Below, one piece after another: positions 33,771-44,162 of a stretch of DNA of 64,000 nt. Under the pieces are notes generated by a model. It saw nothing but the letters and a program-made list of their open reading frames with translations. It had not been told where the DNA came from and did no database searches. The position numbers were made by a program, and so were the translations under genes. This DNA is from Chromera velia. Taxonomy: Eukaryota; Sar; Chromeraceae. The first letter of the stretch is position 1; each line of letters starts with the position of its first letter. Where the stretch lies: positions 29,109 through 93,108 of the forward strand of contig JAHBMJ010002485.1 of NCBI GenBank assembly GCA_018398765.1. The letters run 5' to 3'.

Positions 33771-36700
33771 ATGGACGGAGACCAACCTCGAGGGGCCGAT
33801 GGCCGTTTTATCTCCAAAGGCCCTTCTGATCAAAGCTCCAGCCCCTCTGACTTGGACTTGTTGACCGCCAATGTCAACAAATTGGCGCAGTTGTTTCTTT
33901 TTTAGTCCACTTCTGTTCCATCTCCGACAGTCACTCCCACTCCCACCACTGACACGGGGAAATTCGCCCCATGGAAGTGCGAGCTCCCCTTCAAGGACAC
34001 TCACGGGGGTAGAGTCACGATTGTGAAGGCGTTTGAAGACCACTGCAAAGTGCAGCCTGCGAGTGTGCCGTCAGACATCCGTGCAGCAGCATTCCGCCAG
34101 GGTTTGCAAAAATACCCTGAACTCTACGATCTTGTCTCCGATCTCTCCCCCCCCGAGTCTGATGATGTCGAACACTGCAAGAATGTCATCTTACAGTCGT
34201 CGGGGGAAACCGAACACAAGCGGATGTTCACAAACTTCCGCTCCCTTTTTACTCTGTCCACTTCCGACTCCTCCAACGTTGAGAAGTACATCGAGACGGT
34301 GAAGGCAGCCTGCCAAGAAATTTCCCGTCTCTCGTTGCAAGAAGAGATTGTCCCTGTGTGGTCCGAGGTGGGAGACAAAACCGACCTCAGCACTTGGAGG
34401 GTGGAGAAGAAGCTTGTTCCCCTCCTTGACCCCCTCACCCGCCGTCAGGGGCAGCTCGCTTCCCTGGTCCTCATCAAAGGCATTTCCGACAGCACTGTGC
34501 GTGCGAATGTCGAGAGCAGCATCGCCCCCCATATGCCTTTCGACGGAGATGATGGTACGGTAGCCAAATTCCGCCACTTTGCCCAGCCCTCTTGTTTTTC
34601 CCGTCTCTCTGCCAGTCTGTCCATTCCCGCACAAACGCACGGCGTGCAGCTAACGGGTCGCTCTTCCACTGGCCATCCTCGGCCCCGTGCGAGTGGGCCG
34701 TCTCACAAGCGCCCTCACTGTGAGCACAAGACCCACCGTCCCGAAGAATGCCTGAAACAGCACTATTGCAGCGATTGTGATCACTAGGGACATAAAACTG
34801 GTGACTGTGACCTCGCCCGTGACCACTTTGCCCTCTTGAGAGCCTACGCCTATAGCGGAGGCAGGGGCGGGTCCGGTGGGAATGGGGGCGGGCAGGGAAA
34901 GAGGAGGAAACAGTCTACAGGATCAGGGAAGGGGCGAGCTCGTCAGTAGGGAGGGGCCCTAACTGGCGAGACGAATAAGTCAGAAGCATCGGATGCAGAT
35001 TCGGAGGCCTCCCCTGCAGCTGCCGCTGTAGGGCATTTATCACAGTCAGCTTTTTCTCTTCCTGTTTCTTCTGGTTTCTCTTTTGACGGTTTTGCGTGTT
35101 TGCTTGATCTGGGTGCAAATGGTACTATGTGCACTCATGGCTGGCTGAACAAGCATGCTGAAGAGTCAGGGTTGCAATGGACTGAGACTGATTTGCCGAC
35201 ACCTCTTTCCGTTGTTACTGCTTGTCGAATGAAAGTGAGGATGTGGCGCCGTGCCACCATTCCTTGCAAACTAAATGGGCAGCCTGCTGTGTTGAAACCG
35301 TCCATCATGGAAACAGAAGCAGTCACCCTCCCACTTATCAGCAATCAGCGTCTCATCAAACTAGGCACGCGATTTGACTATCGGACTAGATCCTTGGCAC
35401 TCTCTTCCACCGTTATCAATTTTCTCCGTGCAGCCAATGATCTATTTTTTCTGCCTCTGGAGATAGACGGAACTTCCCCGCCCGAGTCCTCACCTGCTTT
35501 GAATTCCCCTTCTGTGTCTCCAGCGGCCGTTGCGGTGGACCCTGCATCGCCTGTGTCCCCTTCGTTGTCTCCTTCTCCGGTTGTCCTCGCAAATGGGCAC
35601 CTCCCCGCTTGTTTGAAGGCAGCCAAACAAAAGAAGCAGCATCGAGGAAATCGCACCCAGTCTCATGTTGTGTAAACCCATTCGGGAGAATCTGCTGTCT
35701 CTCCTCCCGTTTCATCATCTTGTGACAATTCTCCAGCCTCCGATCAGCCTCCTTCTCAGCAACCAAAATCTTTTCTCTCACAGGACTCCCCCCCCATCTC
35801 CATCAAAGCTACTGTTGATGAACTCATCCGCGCATATCATGAATGGTTAGGACACGCAGGCATCGAGGCCACTTAGCGTTCCCTCCGTACGTCCCTTTCT
35901 GACCTTCTTCCCGGTTGCAGCAGCATTTCCCACCATGCCGTTCAACGCGCCCTGCTCCCATGCATCTGATGGGGTACGTGTGCACATGTGAAGCCGAGGC
36001 ATGGGGGAGACGGCACCCGGAGGTCTTTGAAGGTTGATCACCTCGGGCAGCGAGTATGTTGTGACCTTATAATGGGGTTAAAAAGGGGGTATTCATTGCA
36101 CATCCAAGACCAGCATGATGACTGGCTCGCTCAAGAAGTAGTTGAAACAAAAGATTCTGCCATAATCCGTGCCGCCTATGATTGTTGGTCCCGCAGTCTG
36201 GAGGGTGATCTCACCCCTGAGGTGATGACCGATCACGAGACCGAATTTCAAGGTGATTGGTGTGAGTGGTTGGCTGAGCGGGAAGCCATAAACCTCTTGA
36301 CCCCTATAGGTAGCCACCACTCTCTCGGCAAAACAGAGCCGCGTTCCCATCGTGAGTGGCTCACGATTTTGCGGGGCATTCTCAGAGATCGAGGTCTTGA
36401 CGATTCGCATTGGAAAGAGTTTGCTTCCCTTGCTACAGCCAAATACAATCATCAGCCTCGAGGGTCCACTCACAAGAGCCCATTCGAGCGACGCTGGGGT
36501 GCCCAGCCACCCAGTCCTCCCATCGACGCCCTGTGTGACCTCCTTCAGACCTCCCGTCGCCCCTCTGCCGAGACGTCCCCATTCCCCATTGGCTCGTCCG
36601 TCCTCTACCATCACCCTGACTATCCCCGCGCTAAGCTTGCACCCCTCTACACTTCTGCGACTGTTCTGCAGCGCATAAGTGAGCATGTGTTCCAATTGCA

Positions 36701-39196
36701 TCTTCCTTCTGGACGGCCCATCCTGTCGCATCGCAGGTGTATCCGTCCCAATGATAGCCCCCACCCAGACCCTGTTTATGTTGTTCCGTTGCCGTCGGAC
36801 TCCCCTTTTGAGTGCCCGGACACATCCGTTGGGTCTCCTCACCAGGCGCAGCAGCAACAACCGCAACAGTCTTCAGACATACAGTATCCGTCTGACCAGC
36901 CGCCCTCTCCCAAGTTTGACATCACTGATTTTGGCAAAGATGAGCTCATTCTTTGGTGGGATGAGAACACAGGCCGCTGTTTCCTTGGTAGTGTCCGTGC
37001 TGTCGACCCTGAAAGTGAGGGACAGGTTGAGATTCAGGCATGGGGATCAAACGGCAAGCAGCCTCTTGCAAGCCGACGCATGCAGCCTGCATGGTACTCT
37101 CTCAGGGGCCGCCCCAAACTTTTATACGGTACGCAAGAACCTTTTGGGTGTGGGCCCGAGCTTTGCTTTCTGGTCCCAGAAGAGGTTGTTGAGCGAAACA
37201 TTGTCCTATCTGCCGAGGGGACTCTCTCCTCCCACCTCTGTAACACTTACCGAAGTGTTCTCCTTGCAAGCGCAGAAACAGTGTTCCCTACCGATCGGTT
37301 GTCTTTCGATTCCCTTGCCTCCTCAGCAGCCGCGGCTGCCATCTTCCCTCCTCCCCCCCACCCAACTCCAGTTGCAGGTGCGTCTGTTGTATATTTGTGG
37401 AACGAGGACACTGAGGTGGGGCCCACTACATTCCAAGCTGCCACAACTCACATTCCTCTCCCACGCCGGGGGCTCACAGTAGAACAGCTCGACGGGCGAG
37501 CCAAGTCCCGTACCGCAGAGTTACAGTCACTCGCCGACAATGATGTATACAAGCGAGTCCCAATCGCAGAAGTAGATGCCGAGCACCGCCGCTCTGCTGT
37601 GCCCACCCATTTTGTTGACACCGAGAAGCGTGTCGAAGAAGGTTCTTGGAAGTACAAGTCTCGAGTTGTTACTGATGGCACTCCTTTTTTCGACTGCCGT
37701 GAAGGAGTCACAACGTCCTGCGCTACCGCTTCCCAGTTTGCCATGCGCATTGCCCTTGCCATGGCCTTTGCTCATTCTGACTTTGACCCCCGTGAAATCG
37801 TTGTGGCTGATGTAAAAACAGCGTACCTCACGGCTCTCCGTTCCGATTCCCTTTATGTACATCCCCCGAAAGATTACCTAGACCATGGGAAGTTCCTGTG
37901 GCTCCTCAACCGTGCACTTTACGGGCTCCGCGACTCTGGAAATTTATGGGATCGCTCTCGCAACAAGACGCTCGCAGCAGCAGGGTGGGTGCCTTCCTCT
38001 GTTCGAGGAATGTGATGGAAATAGACGGGTAAGCCTGAGGCCCCCACTTCCCGTCTCCTTGGTATCCTTCCCACGTTTGTTAACGACTTTGCCATCCTGC
38101 CTATTGGTCGGTCTGCAGTTTAGCTAGCACGCGAGATTGCAGCCAAAGGAGGTTACCAGATGAAGATCACCAAACCCAAAAACGGAACCCTCTGCTGGGC
38201 AGGGGTGGATTTCAATGTGTCACGGGACTCCGTGCACATCCACCAAACCGAGTACCTTCTGTCTCTCCCCCTTCCTGAGGGTATGGGGGATCCTGCAGAT
38301 TCTTCTGCTTCTGTTCCCTCTTCCATCCCCACTCCTCCTCCTGATTTATTCCCCCTCCCCCCATCATCTCGCGAGCTTCCCTCTGAACCACTCCATTTCT
38401 TAACAGCCCAGGAAGGAAAAGCCTTTCATGAAAGGTTGGGGTGTTTTTTGTGGGTTGCACGAGATACTCGCCCCGACTTATCATAAAGGTGCAATCAACT
38501 AAGCCATCATTCCTCCGCTCCCACTCACGCCGACGCTGATTATCTCCTTTCCCTTCTCCGTTATGCCCGACGTACCACCACCTCCCGCATCCTCTGTATC
38601 TCTCGCTCTGACGTTCTTTCCACATCATCCCCCCTCTCCACTAAGTTATGGAGCGATGCCGCATTGGGGTCTGCCGGAAATGCGCATCCACAGTCTGGGT
38701 GGCTCTTCACTTTGAAGTCTGCTATCCTACACTGGTGGGCATTTTCCCAAAAGCGAGTCGCCCGGTCTTCCACCCGAGCTGAACTCTACGCTGCTCATGA
38801 CCTTGTTGATTTCTTAGAGTGTCTCTTGCCTATCTTGAGATGCGTCTGGAAAGCGGGAGTCACGGCTGAAGTGGGGCCACTGTGGGGGTAGACTCCAATG
38901 ACTTGTTGAAGCTGGTTTCCAGTGAGATGCCCCATCCAACCAAGCGTGCCCTCCAATCCGTCATAGAGTCACTTCAGCTCTGCATCATCAAAAAATCGCC
39001 CTGCACACTCGTCCTGCACACCCTTTCCCTCCATGATACGCTAGATGAAGCTTCCATCCGCCTTTCGTTCGTCCCTTCCCATTCCAACGTGGCTGACCCC
39101 TTGATAAAGCCAATGTCCATTGAGCTTTTACTCCCTTTTTTCACTTCTCACTCCTCTCCTTCTGTCAAGTCGACCCCATCTCCGATTGTCCTGTAA
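33771..39196 (+). pseudogene. Copia Gag-Pol polyprotein, interrupted by stops
   Basis: The reading frame starts MDGDQPRGADGRF (33771) and stays in one frame to about 38880 apart from stops. It holds a Gag with a CCHC knuckle (CSDC...H...C, itself split by a TAG), protease LDLGANG, the pre-integrase HEWLGHAG motif and integrase catalytic residues in CCDLIM, TDHETEF and HREWL. The RT has VADVKTAYL and an FVND box where YVDD is expected. RNase H has LWSDAA and SSTRAELYA. In-frame stops lie near 33903, 34786, 34946, 35674, 35875, 35967, 38012, 38018, 38121 and 38484. A frameshift near 38880, next to a G run, separates the last RNase H part (DSNDLL, VPSHSNVADPLIKPM). Loss of the first catalytic Asp in YVDD alone would inactivate it. 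Confidence 0.93.
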
Positions 39197-39225
39197 AAAA
39201 AAAAAAAAAGAAAGAAAGGAATGCA
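39195..39225 (+). other. Polypurine tract
   Basis: An A-run followed by GAAAGAAAGGAATG lies directly 5' of the 3' LTR, the position of plus-strand priming. Confidence 0.7.
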
Positions 39226-39526
39226 TGTAATCAGCCACTTATAGAGAGGAGGCGGGCGTGCATTGGTCGGCCCGACTTGGCCGGTCCCGTGCTGCTGCGT
39301 TGCCTATCGGTGCGGCGCGGCTTGAGATATTACGGAGACGAAGAAAATGCATGCGTCAATCCATGTTGTGAAATTGCTGAGTGAAATACTTAGGGTGATT
39401 CGATGGAACAACTCTCGATCGATGAGAGCAGAAGCCGGACAAACATCTTGTATTATTATTCTTGTATAGAGAACCGTGTAAGTGACTCGACTGATGTCCT
39501 TAACTGGACCATTCTAGTTCTCTTCA
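39226..39526 (+). repeat. 3' LTR
   Basis: 301 bp. It differs from the 5' LTR at 12 aligned positions, 11 of them transitions, apart from the 97-bp copy-number change. Confidence 0.95.
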
Positions 39527-39531
39527 ATATT

Positions 39532-40643
39532 CGAAATACCACTCGGAAATAGGCTTCTACTTTTGATGTTTGCATTGGCGCAGGAGGTCAATCCTCCAGA
39601 CATTAATCCTATCCTATCCTATGTTTGAGTATCGAACCTGGTATCGAACTTCAGTGAATCTATAAATGATACCATATATACAAATACGTATTCAACGCCG
39701 TCGTATTACAACATTAATAATTTAACATATTTAACTTTGGGTTTTAGTATCTTCATAATTCTTCGTACACGTTTTCTAGCATGTTGTCCGAGTCACTATT
39801 CTCTCTTGTTTAGTTATGTTTAGTAAAGACTAGATAATCCCAGTCTTCACTGTAGACTTCACACTGCTTAACATATTAAAGCATGCGGGCCTTAGTGCGG
39901 GCCATGATGCGGCCACAGCAGAGGCTAAGCTGTCACAGTGACAGGGAAAAGCCAGGAGGCAACCCCATGTAACGCAAACAAGCAAGGTTCCTGGAAGACG
40001 CAAACAACTAAAGTTCCTCTTCCAGGCAGTCAAACTGTCATCCACGAAGGCGACTGCATGTCTGTACATGACACGAAAAGATTCACATGCACTCATGAAA
40101 AGCACCATGCACAGGGAATGCAAACAAAAGAGACAGAAACATGGATTCCGGTCATTGACGAAAGCTGCGTCTCCGACGATCGGAAGCCTACATGCATGGG
40201 CACTGGACACCCGGCGAATCCTTCTGATCCCACTCCATTTTTTCCCATGGAAGTGCGCGTTCCCACTCGGAGCACAGAGACAAAAAAGATTGTAAGACCT
40301 CTGTCAGTGGACACAATTAAAATGAAAATCAAACCGATTGTCAGACTTCTGTGGACGGCAGCCAACACAAATACACAAGGTGACGACCCCTGAATATCTC
40401 GAGTTCTTCGCAAGGACACCAATGACACAAACGACAACAACGGAAACGAAATCGACACAGCTCTACCTGTCGATGACCAATTGAGGGAGGGCGGTCACGT
40501 CAGGCCAGGCCGACTCAAACACAACCGAACACGATAGAGAGAAACCCCCAATCGATCGATCACACAATTGCACTGTTTTCACTCTTTTCATTCTCACCAT
40601 CTCCATGTGCGCCTGACATGCAATTCTTGCTGTCAGATCCACC
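39532..40643. other. Intergenic between retrotransposon and membrane-protein gene; no gene seen
   Basis: AT-rich to about 39,880, then ordinary composition. The plus-strand frame 39938-40393 is open but has no supporting start context, homology or splice pattern. 40,393-40,643 is probably the 3' UTR side of the minus-strand gene ending at 40644. Confidence 0.5.
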
Positions 40644-43276
40644 TTAGGCAGGTGTCTTGGAAGGGCCCCCTGTGGCTCCCTCGGGAGAGACCTCCGACCC
40701 ACCCCTCCTCCTCTTCCGCCAAAAGAAGAACAAGACACCGACCGCAAGCACGAGGGTGAAGGAGAGACCCAGTGAGAGGACCACAAAAGACCAGGGACTG
40801 TCCCAGAACAACGAAGACTCTCTTTCTCCCTCCTCTTCCTGACTTTCACCCCCCTCGTCCCCCCTCTCTCTTGCTCTCTCTCAATGTTGAGCTCCGCTTC
40901 CTTCTCTCCCGGTCGGACTCCTTCCGCGGAGGCTCTTTGCTTCTTTGGGCGGGAGGGAGCACACACTTCTGTCCGAATCGAATGAGGAAGGGTCAAAAAC
41001 AAGACCGTCACCGCCGCGGCATGTCACCTCTACCTCCCCCCTGAGGGAGCCGAAGCCGTTGACCAGCCCTGGCTCACAGTCCACTTCAACCTTCAGAGAG
41101 GACCCAGCAGAAAGCACAGCATGCTGCAGAGGGCGTTCAAAACCAACGGACCCAGTCCCGTTCCCGTCACCTGATGCAGCGGTTTCGTTGGAGCTACCGC
41201 CCCCTAGAGGGCTCAGCCTGACGGTGACGGTCCAGCCCCTGTCACTTGGGGCCACAGCTTCCGTGACGGTCTCGGCAGTCACGTTGCACGTCTGAGCTGC
41301 ACGTACGCAGAGCAGAGAGGAAACCGGAACACAGAGGTAAGGCTGGAATGCGAAGCTAGCTGACTGTCCAGGAAACTTGACACAGTCACCGCGCTTACTT
41401 GTGCAGAAAGCGAATCAAGGACAAACACCGAAAGATCCCTGCAGGCCCCACAGGTGTCACTCCCCAACCCCCCCTCGCCCATTCGGAGACGTACCATAGA
41501 AGTGAAGCAGGTACGCGAACTCCCGATCATCAAAATCAGGATCATACCGAACCCGAAAGCGCAATCCTGGTCTGTCCCCGACGGCCTGAACAATCATACG
41601 CTGTGGCTTCTCCATGCAGTCTGCCAAGCAACTGTCGCATCGCAACTCTTCAACGCAAGAAACACCAACTGAGGGTTACCACGGATAAAGAGCAAGTCGC
41701 CCACTGAGATGAGCGCATTTAACGACAAAGACTTCAAAGCAGAATTCCAGCCGATGACGGCATCCCCCGAAATCGATGACAAGAGACCCGCCGACAGCGA
41801 TGTAAGAGCATAGTTCGACTCGATGCGGAAGTCTCTCCCCACAAACCTAAGAGACTCTACCGACAGGGAGTCAAGCACCCCGTTGCGTTCGATGCGGAAA
41901 GTTCTCCCAATCCTCTCAAGTGCCCCCGCTGAGACAGAAATCAGTGCATCATTCAATTGGACTCCGAAATCCCCTGCCACCAACGACAGAGCAGGGAGAG
42001 AGACCGACGTCAGCGCACTGTTGCTCTTAATGTCGACCAGACCGTTGGGTGTGTTCGAAAACACACTCACTCCGGTGACATTTCCGACAGACGCGAGCAC
42101 CGGAGCAGACACGGACTTGAGCGCAGAGTTGGAGAAGATGCGAAGAGAGCCGCCCACTGATTTCAAAGCAGGAAGCGAGAGAGACTCCACGACATTACGA
42201 CGGAACGATGACGAAGTCTGGGGGCCGAGAAACAAGTCCCCACTCAACGTCTGGAGGGCATCCAACGATAGGGCGGTCAGATTGGCATTGGAATCTACGC
42301 GGAAGGTCCCGTCGACCAACGAGAGCGAGTCGACAGAGAGAGATCGGAGGAGACGATTGTACCCCACAAAGAAACCAGACAAGCCTCTGAATCGTTCCAT
42401 GTTGTACCGACAGGACGAAAGGGCGACCAACGACACAGACTGCAGTGCATCATTCGAAGAGATGGTCACAGCTCCAGCTGAAGTAAGAGCGTCCAGTTGC
42501 ACCAACGTCAGGGCGTCATTTTCCCGCACTATCAGAGAATTCCGCTCCACCACGTAATAAACCGTGTCGGCCTGTCCTACGGACGACAGACTCGGCAAAG
42601 AGAGGGTCGTCAGTTGCCTATTTCTCTGAATTGACAAACTGCCTCCAATCGACGTGAGCGATTTCAGAGACAGCTCCCTCAACGGCAATTTGGACGCTTC
42701 CTCGTAACTGTACGGCCCTTCCACAATCATGTCCCCCCCCACAGTCGCCAACGCATCGAACGCAAGCGACCTCAGCGCCGAGTTGCTGTTTGTCCACGCA
42801 GAACTGTATCGCGATCCAATAAGAACATGACGGTCGACCGACGAAAGTGTACCCATTGACAACAAAGTCAGGTTACTGTTTCCCATCACCCGCAGCGACT
42901 CCCCGATCGACTCGAGCGCCGGCGCAGACACCGTAAAGAGACCACTGGTTCCACTCCAAGCCTCCTCCCCAATTACAACCCCACCCCCGACGGTGGAAAG
43001 GGCTGGAAAAGAAAGGCTGCGGATCTTTTCGGTTTTGTCGACCTTCACACCGCCCCTCACCTCTCTCAAATTCGGGAAGGAGACGTCGATGGCTGTCTGG
43101 GACTGCCAGGAGCAGGCGAGGAAGGACACCGAACCATTCACAAACTCCAATGCCTCCACAGCATCGATGAGGAGGTCTGCTGTGCCCTCACACTCACCTT
43201 CGAGGACCAAATCGCCGTCAAGCCGCGACTTCCCCCGAAGAAATGAGAGCTCACCGCACCCGACCACGCCAAAGTG
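40644..43276 (-). CDS. Type I membrane protein with many receptor L-domain (leucine-rich) repeats
   Basis: Exons: 43276-41495 (acceptor GTGTGCAG, donor TATG|GTACGT), 41296-40967 and 40867-40644 (stop TAA). The large exon holds about 20 short units of the type SALKSVSLPALSSVGGSLRI, the repeat of receptor L-domain / ECM33-like proteins: a right-handed beta-solenoid facing outside the cell. A Cys-rich segment (CDSCLADC) and RVRYDPDFDD follow, then a Thr/Val-rich module with NVT, NET and NGT sequons. Near the end is one TM helix (FVVLSLGLSFTLVLAVGVLFFFW), a stop-transfer RKRRR and a short tail. Inside the large exon the frame changes near 41650, just after the last repeat, which suggests a sequencing or assembly indel. 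The last acceptor (GCAAGAG) is weak. No signal peptide is encoded here; a 5' exon is needed upstream. Confidence 0.78.
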
Positions 43277-43918
43277 CTGCACACAGAGACATCAACGCCC
43301 ATGCGCGCGCGCGCGCGCACACACACACACACACAAGAGGGAGAGAGAGAGGAGAGAGAGAAACAGACTCGACTTTGACGGAATGGGGGAGCCTACTTAG
43401 AAGAACCCTTTTGGAAAAATCAATTATTTGCGCAACGCACAAAGAAATATACAGGATAGAAGTCGAAACAGACGGAATAGAATTCGAGGGGATGAAGGAG
43501 TCACTTTCATGTTCACCCATAGAGAACGAGGGAAAGACACGATTCAAAAAGCGAGAGGGGAAAAGAGATAAGAACACATTCCCTCAGAGAAAAAAAAAGC
43601 CCACACAAAAAATCAATGTAATATACAGAAAGAAGAACACAAGAGAAATATACTCATGCAAGCTGTCGCCGCACAGCTCACCGTTGTCGGATGTGCAAAC
43701 GACAAAATTGCGAAGTGCACCTCAAGATGTCCACTTGCAAGCGCAATCTCACTTGCGTTGCTGCTCCTGCAAAGCGAAATAATGGGCGCGCACGAAGCAA
43801 AAAGAGGGGAGCCATCATGAATCATGCAACACTTTCTCACAAGACGGGCCTGGCAGAGAAAAGCAGAAAGTTTGTCATGGCACGCTTTGGCATATCACGA
43901 AGGCACCCCCCCTCTTCC

Positions 43919-43959
<41 letters not shown>

Positions 43960-43974
43960 AACCACACACACAAC

Positions 43975-44008
<34 letters not shown>

Positions 44009-44162
44009 CAAACGGAGAGAGGGAGAGAAAGAGAGAGACAGTTCCGACAAGAGAAGGCACACACTTGCACGGTCAGGCGAGAGCCGCGCAGCAACGAGGA
44101 GATCGACTAAAAAGAGATAATCAAAAAAGAAGGAAGCTTTCATCTCTGCACCCCTCCCCTTC
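43277..44162. other. Space holding the 5' end of the L-domain gene and CA microsatellites
   Basis: (GC)n(CA)n at 43306-43335 and (CA)n at 43921-44007 sit here. On the minus strand they read (CT)n(GT)n before the acceptor at 43277. A candidate first exon is 43815-43753 (MAPLFLLRARPLFRFAGAAT, donor CGCAA|GTGAGA, phase 0, matching the next exon), but its hydrophobic core is too weak to call it a signal peptide with confidence. Confidence 0.4.

Larger units (their letters stand above)
33202..39526 (+). mobile_element. Ty1/copia-type LTR retrotransposon, complete structure, inactivated
   Basis: The 6.3-kb element has two LTRs (33202-33696 and 39226-39526). Both begin TGTAATC and end TCTTCA. The whole is flanked by the direct repeat ATATT (33197-33201 and 39527-39531), a 5-bp target duplication. 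Domain order Gag, protease, integrase, reverse transcriptase, RNase H is the copia order. Many stops and one frameshift destroy the polyprotein. Confidence 0.96.

Noticed and set aside
33771-38484. UAG reassigned to glutamine in the copia polyprotein
   Set aside because: Most stops are TAG at positions where Gln would fit, but TAA and TGA stops also occur, the catalytic YVDD is mutated, and host genes in this window end in TAG as well. Decay explains it better.
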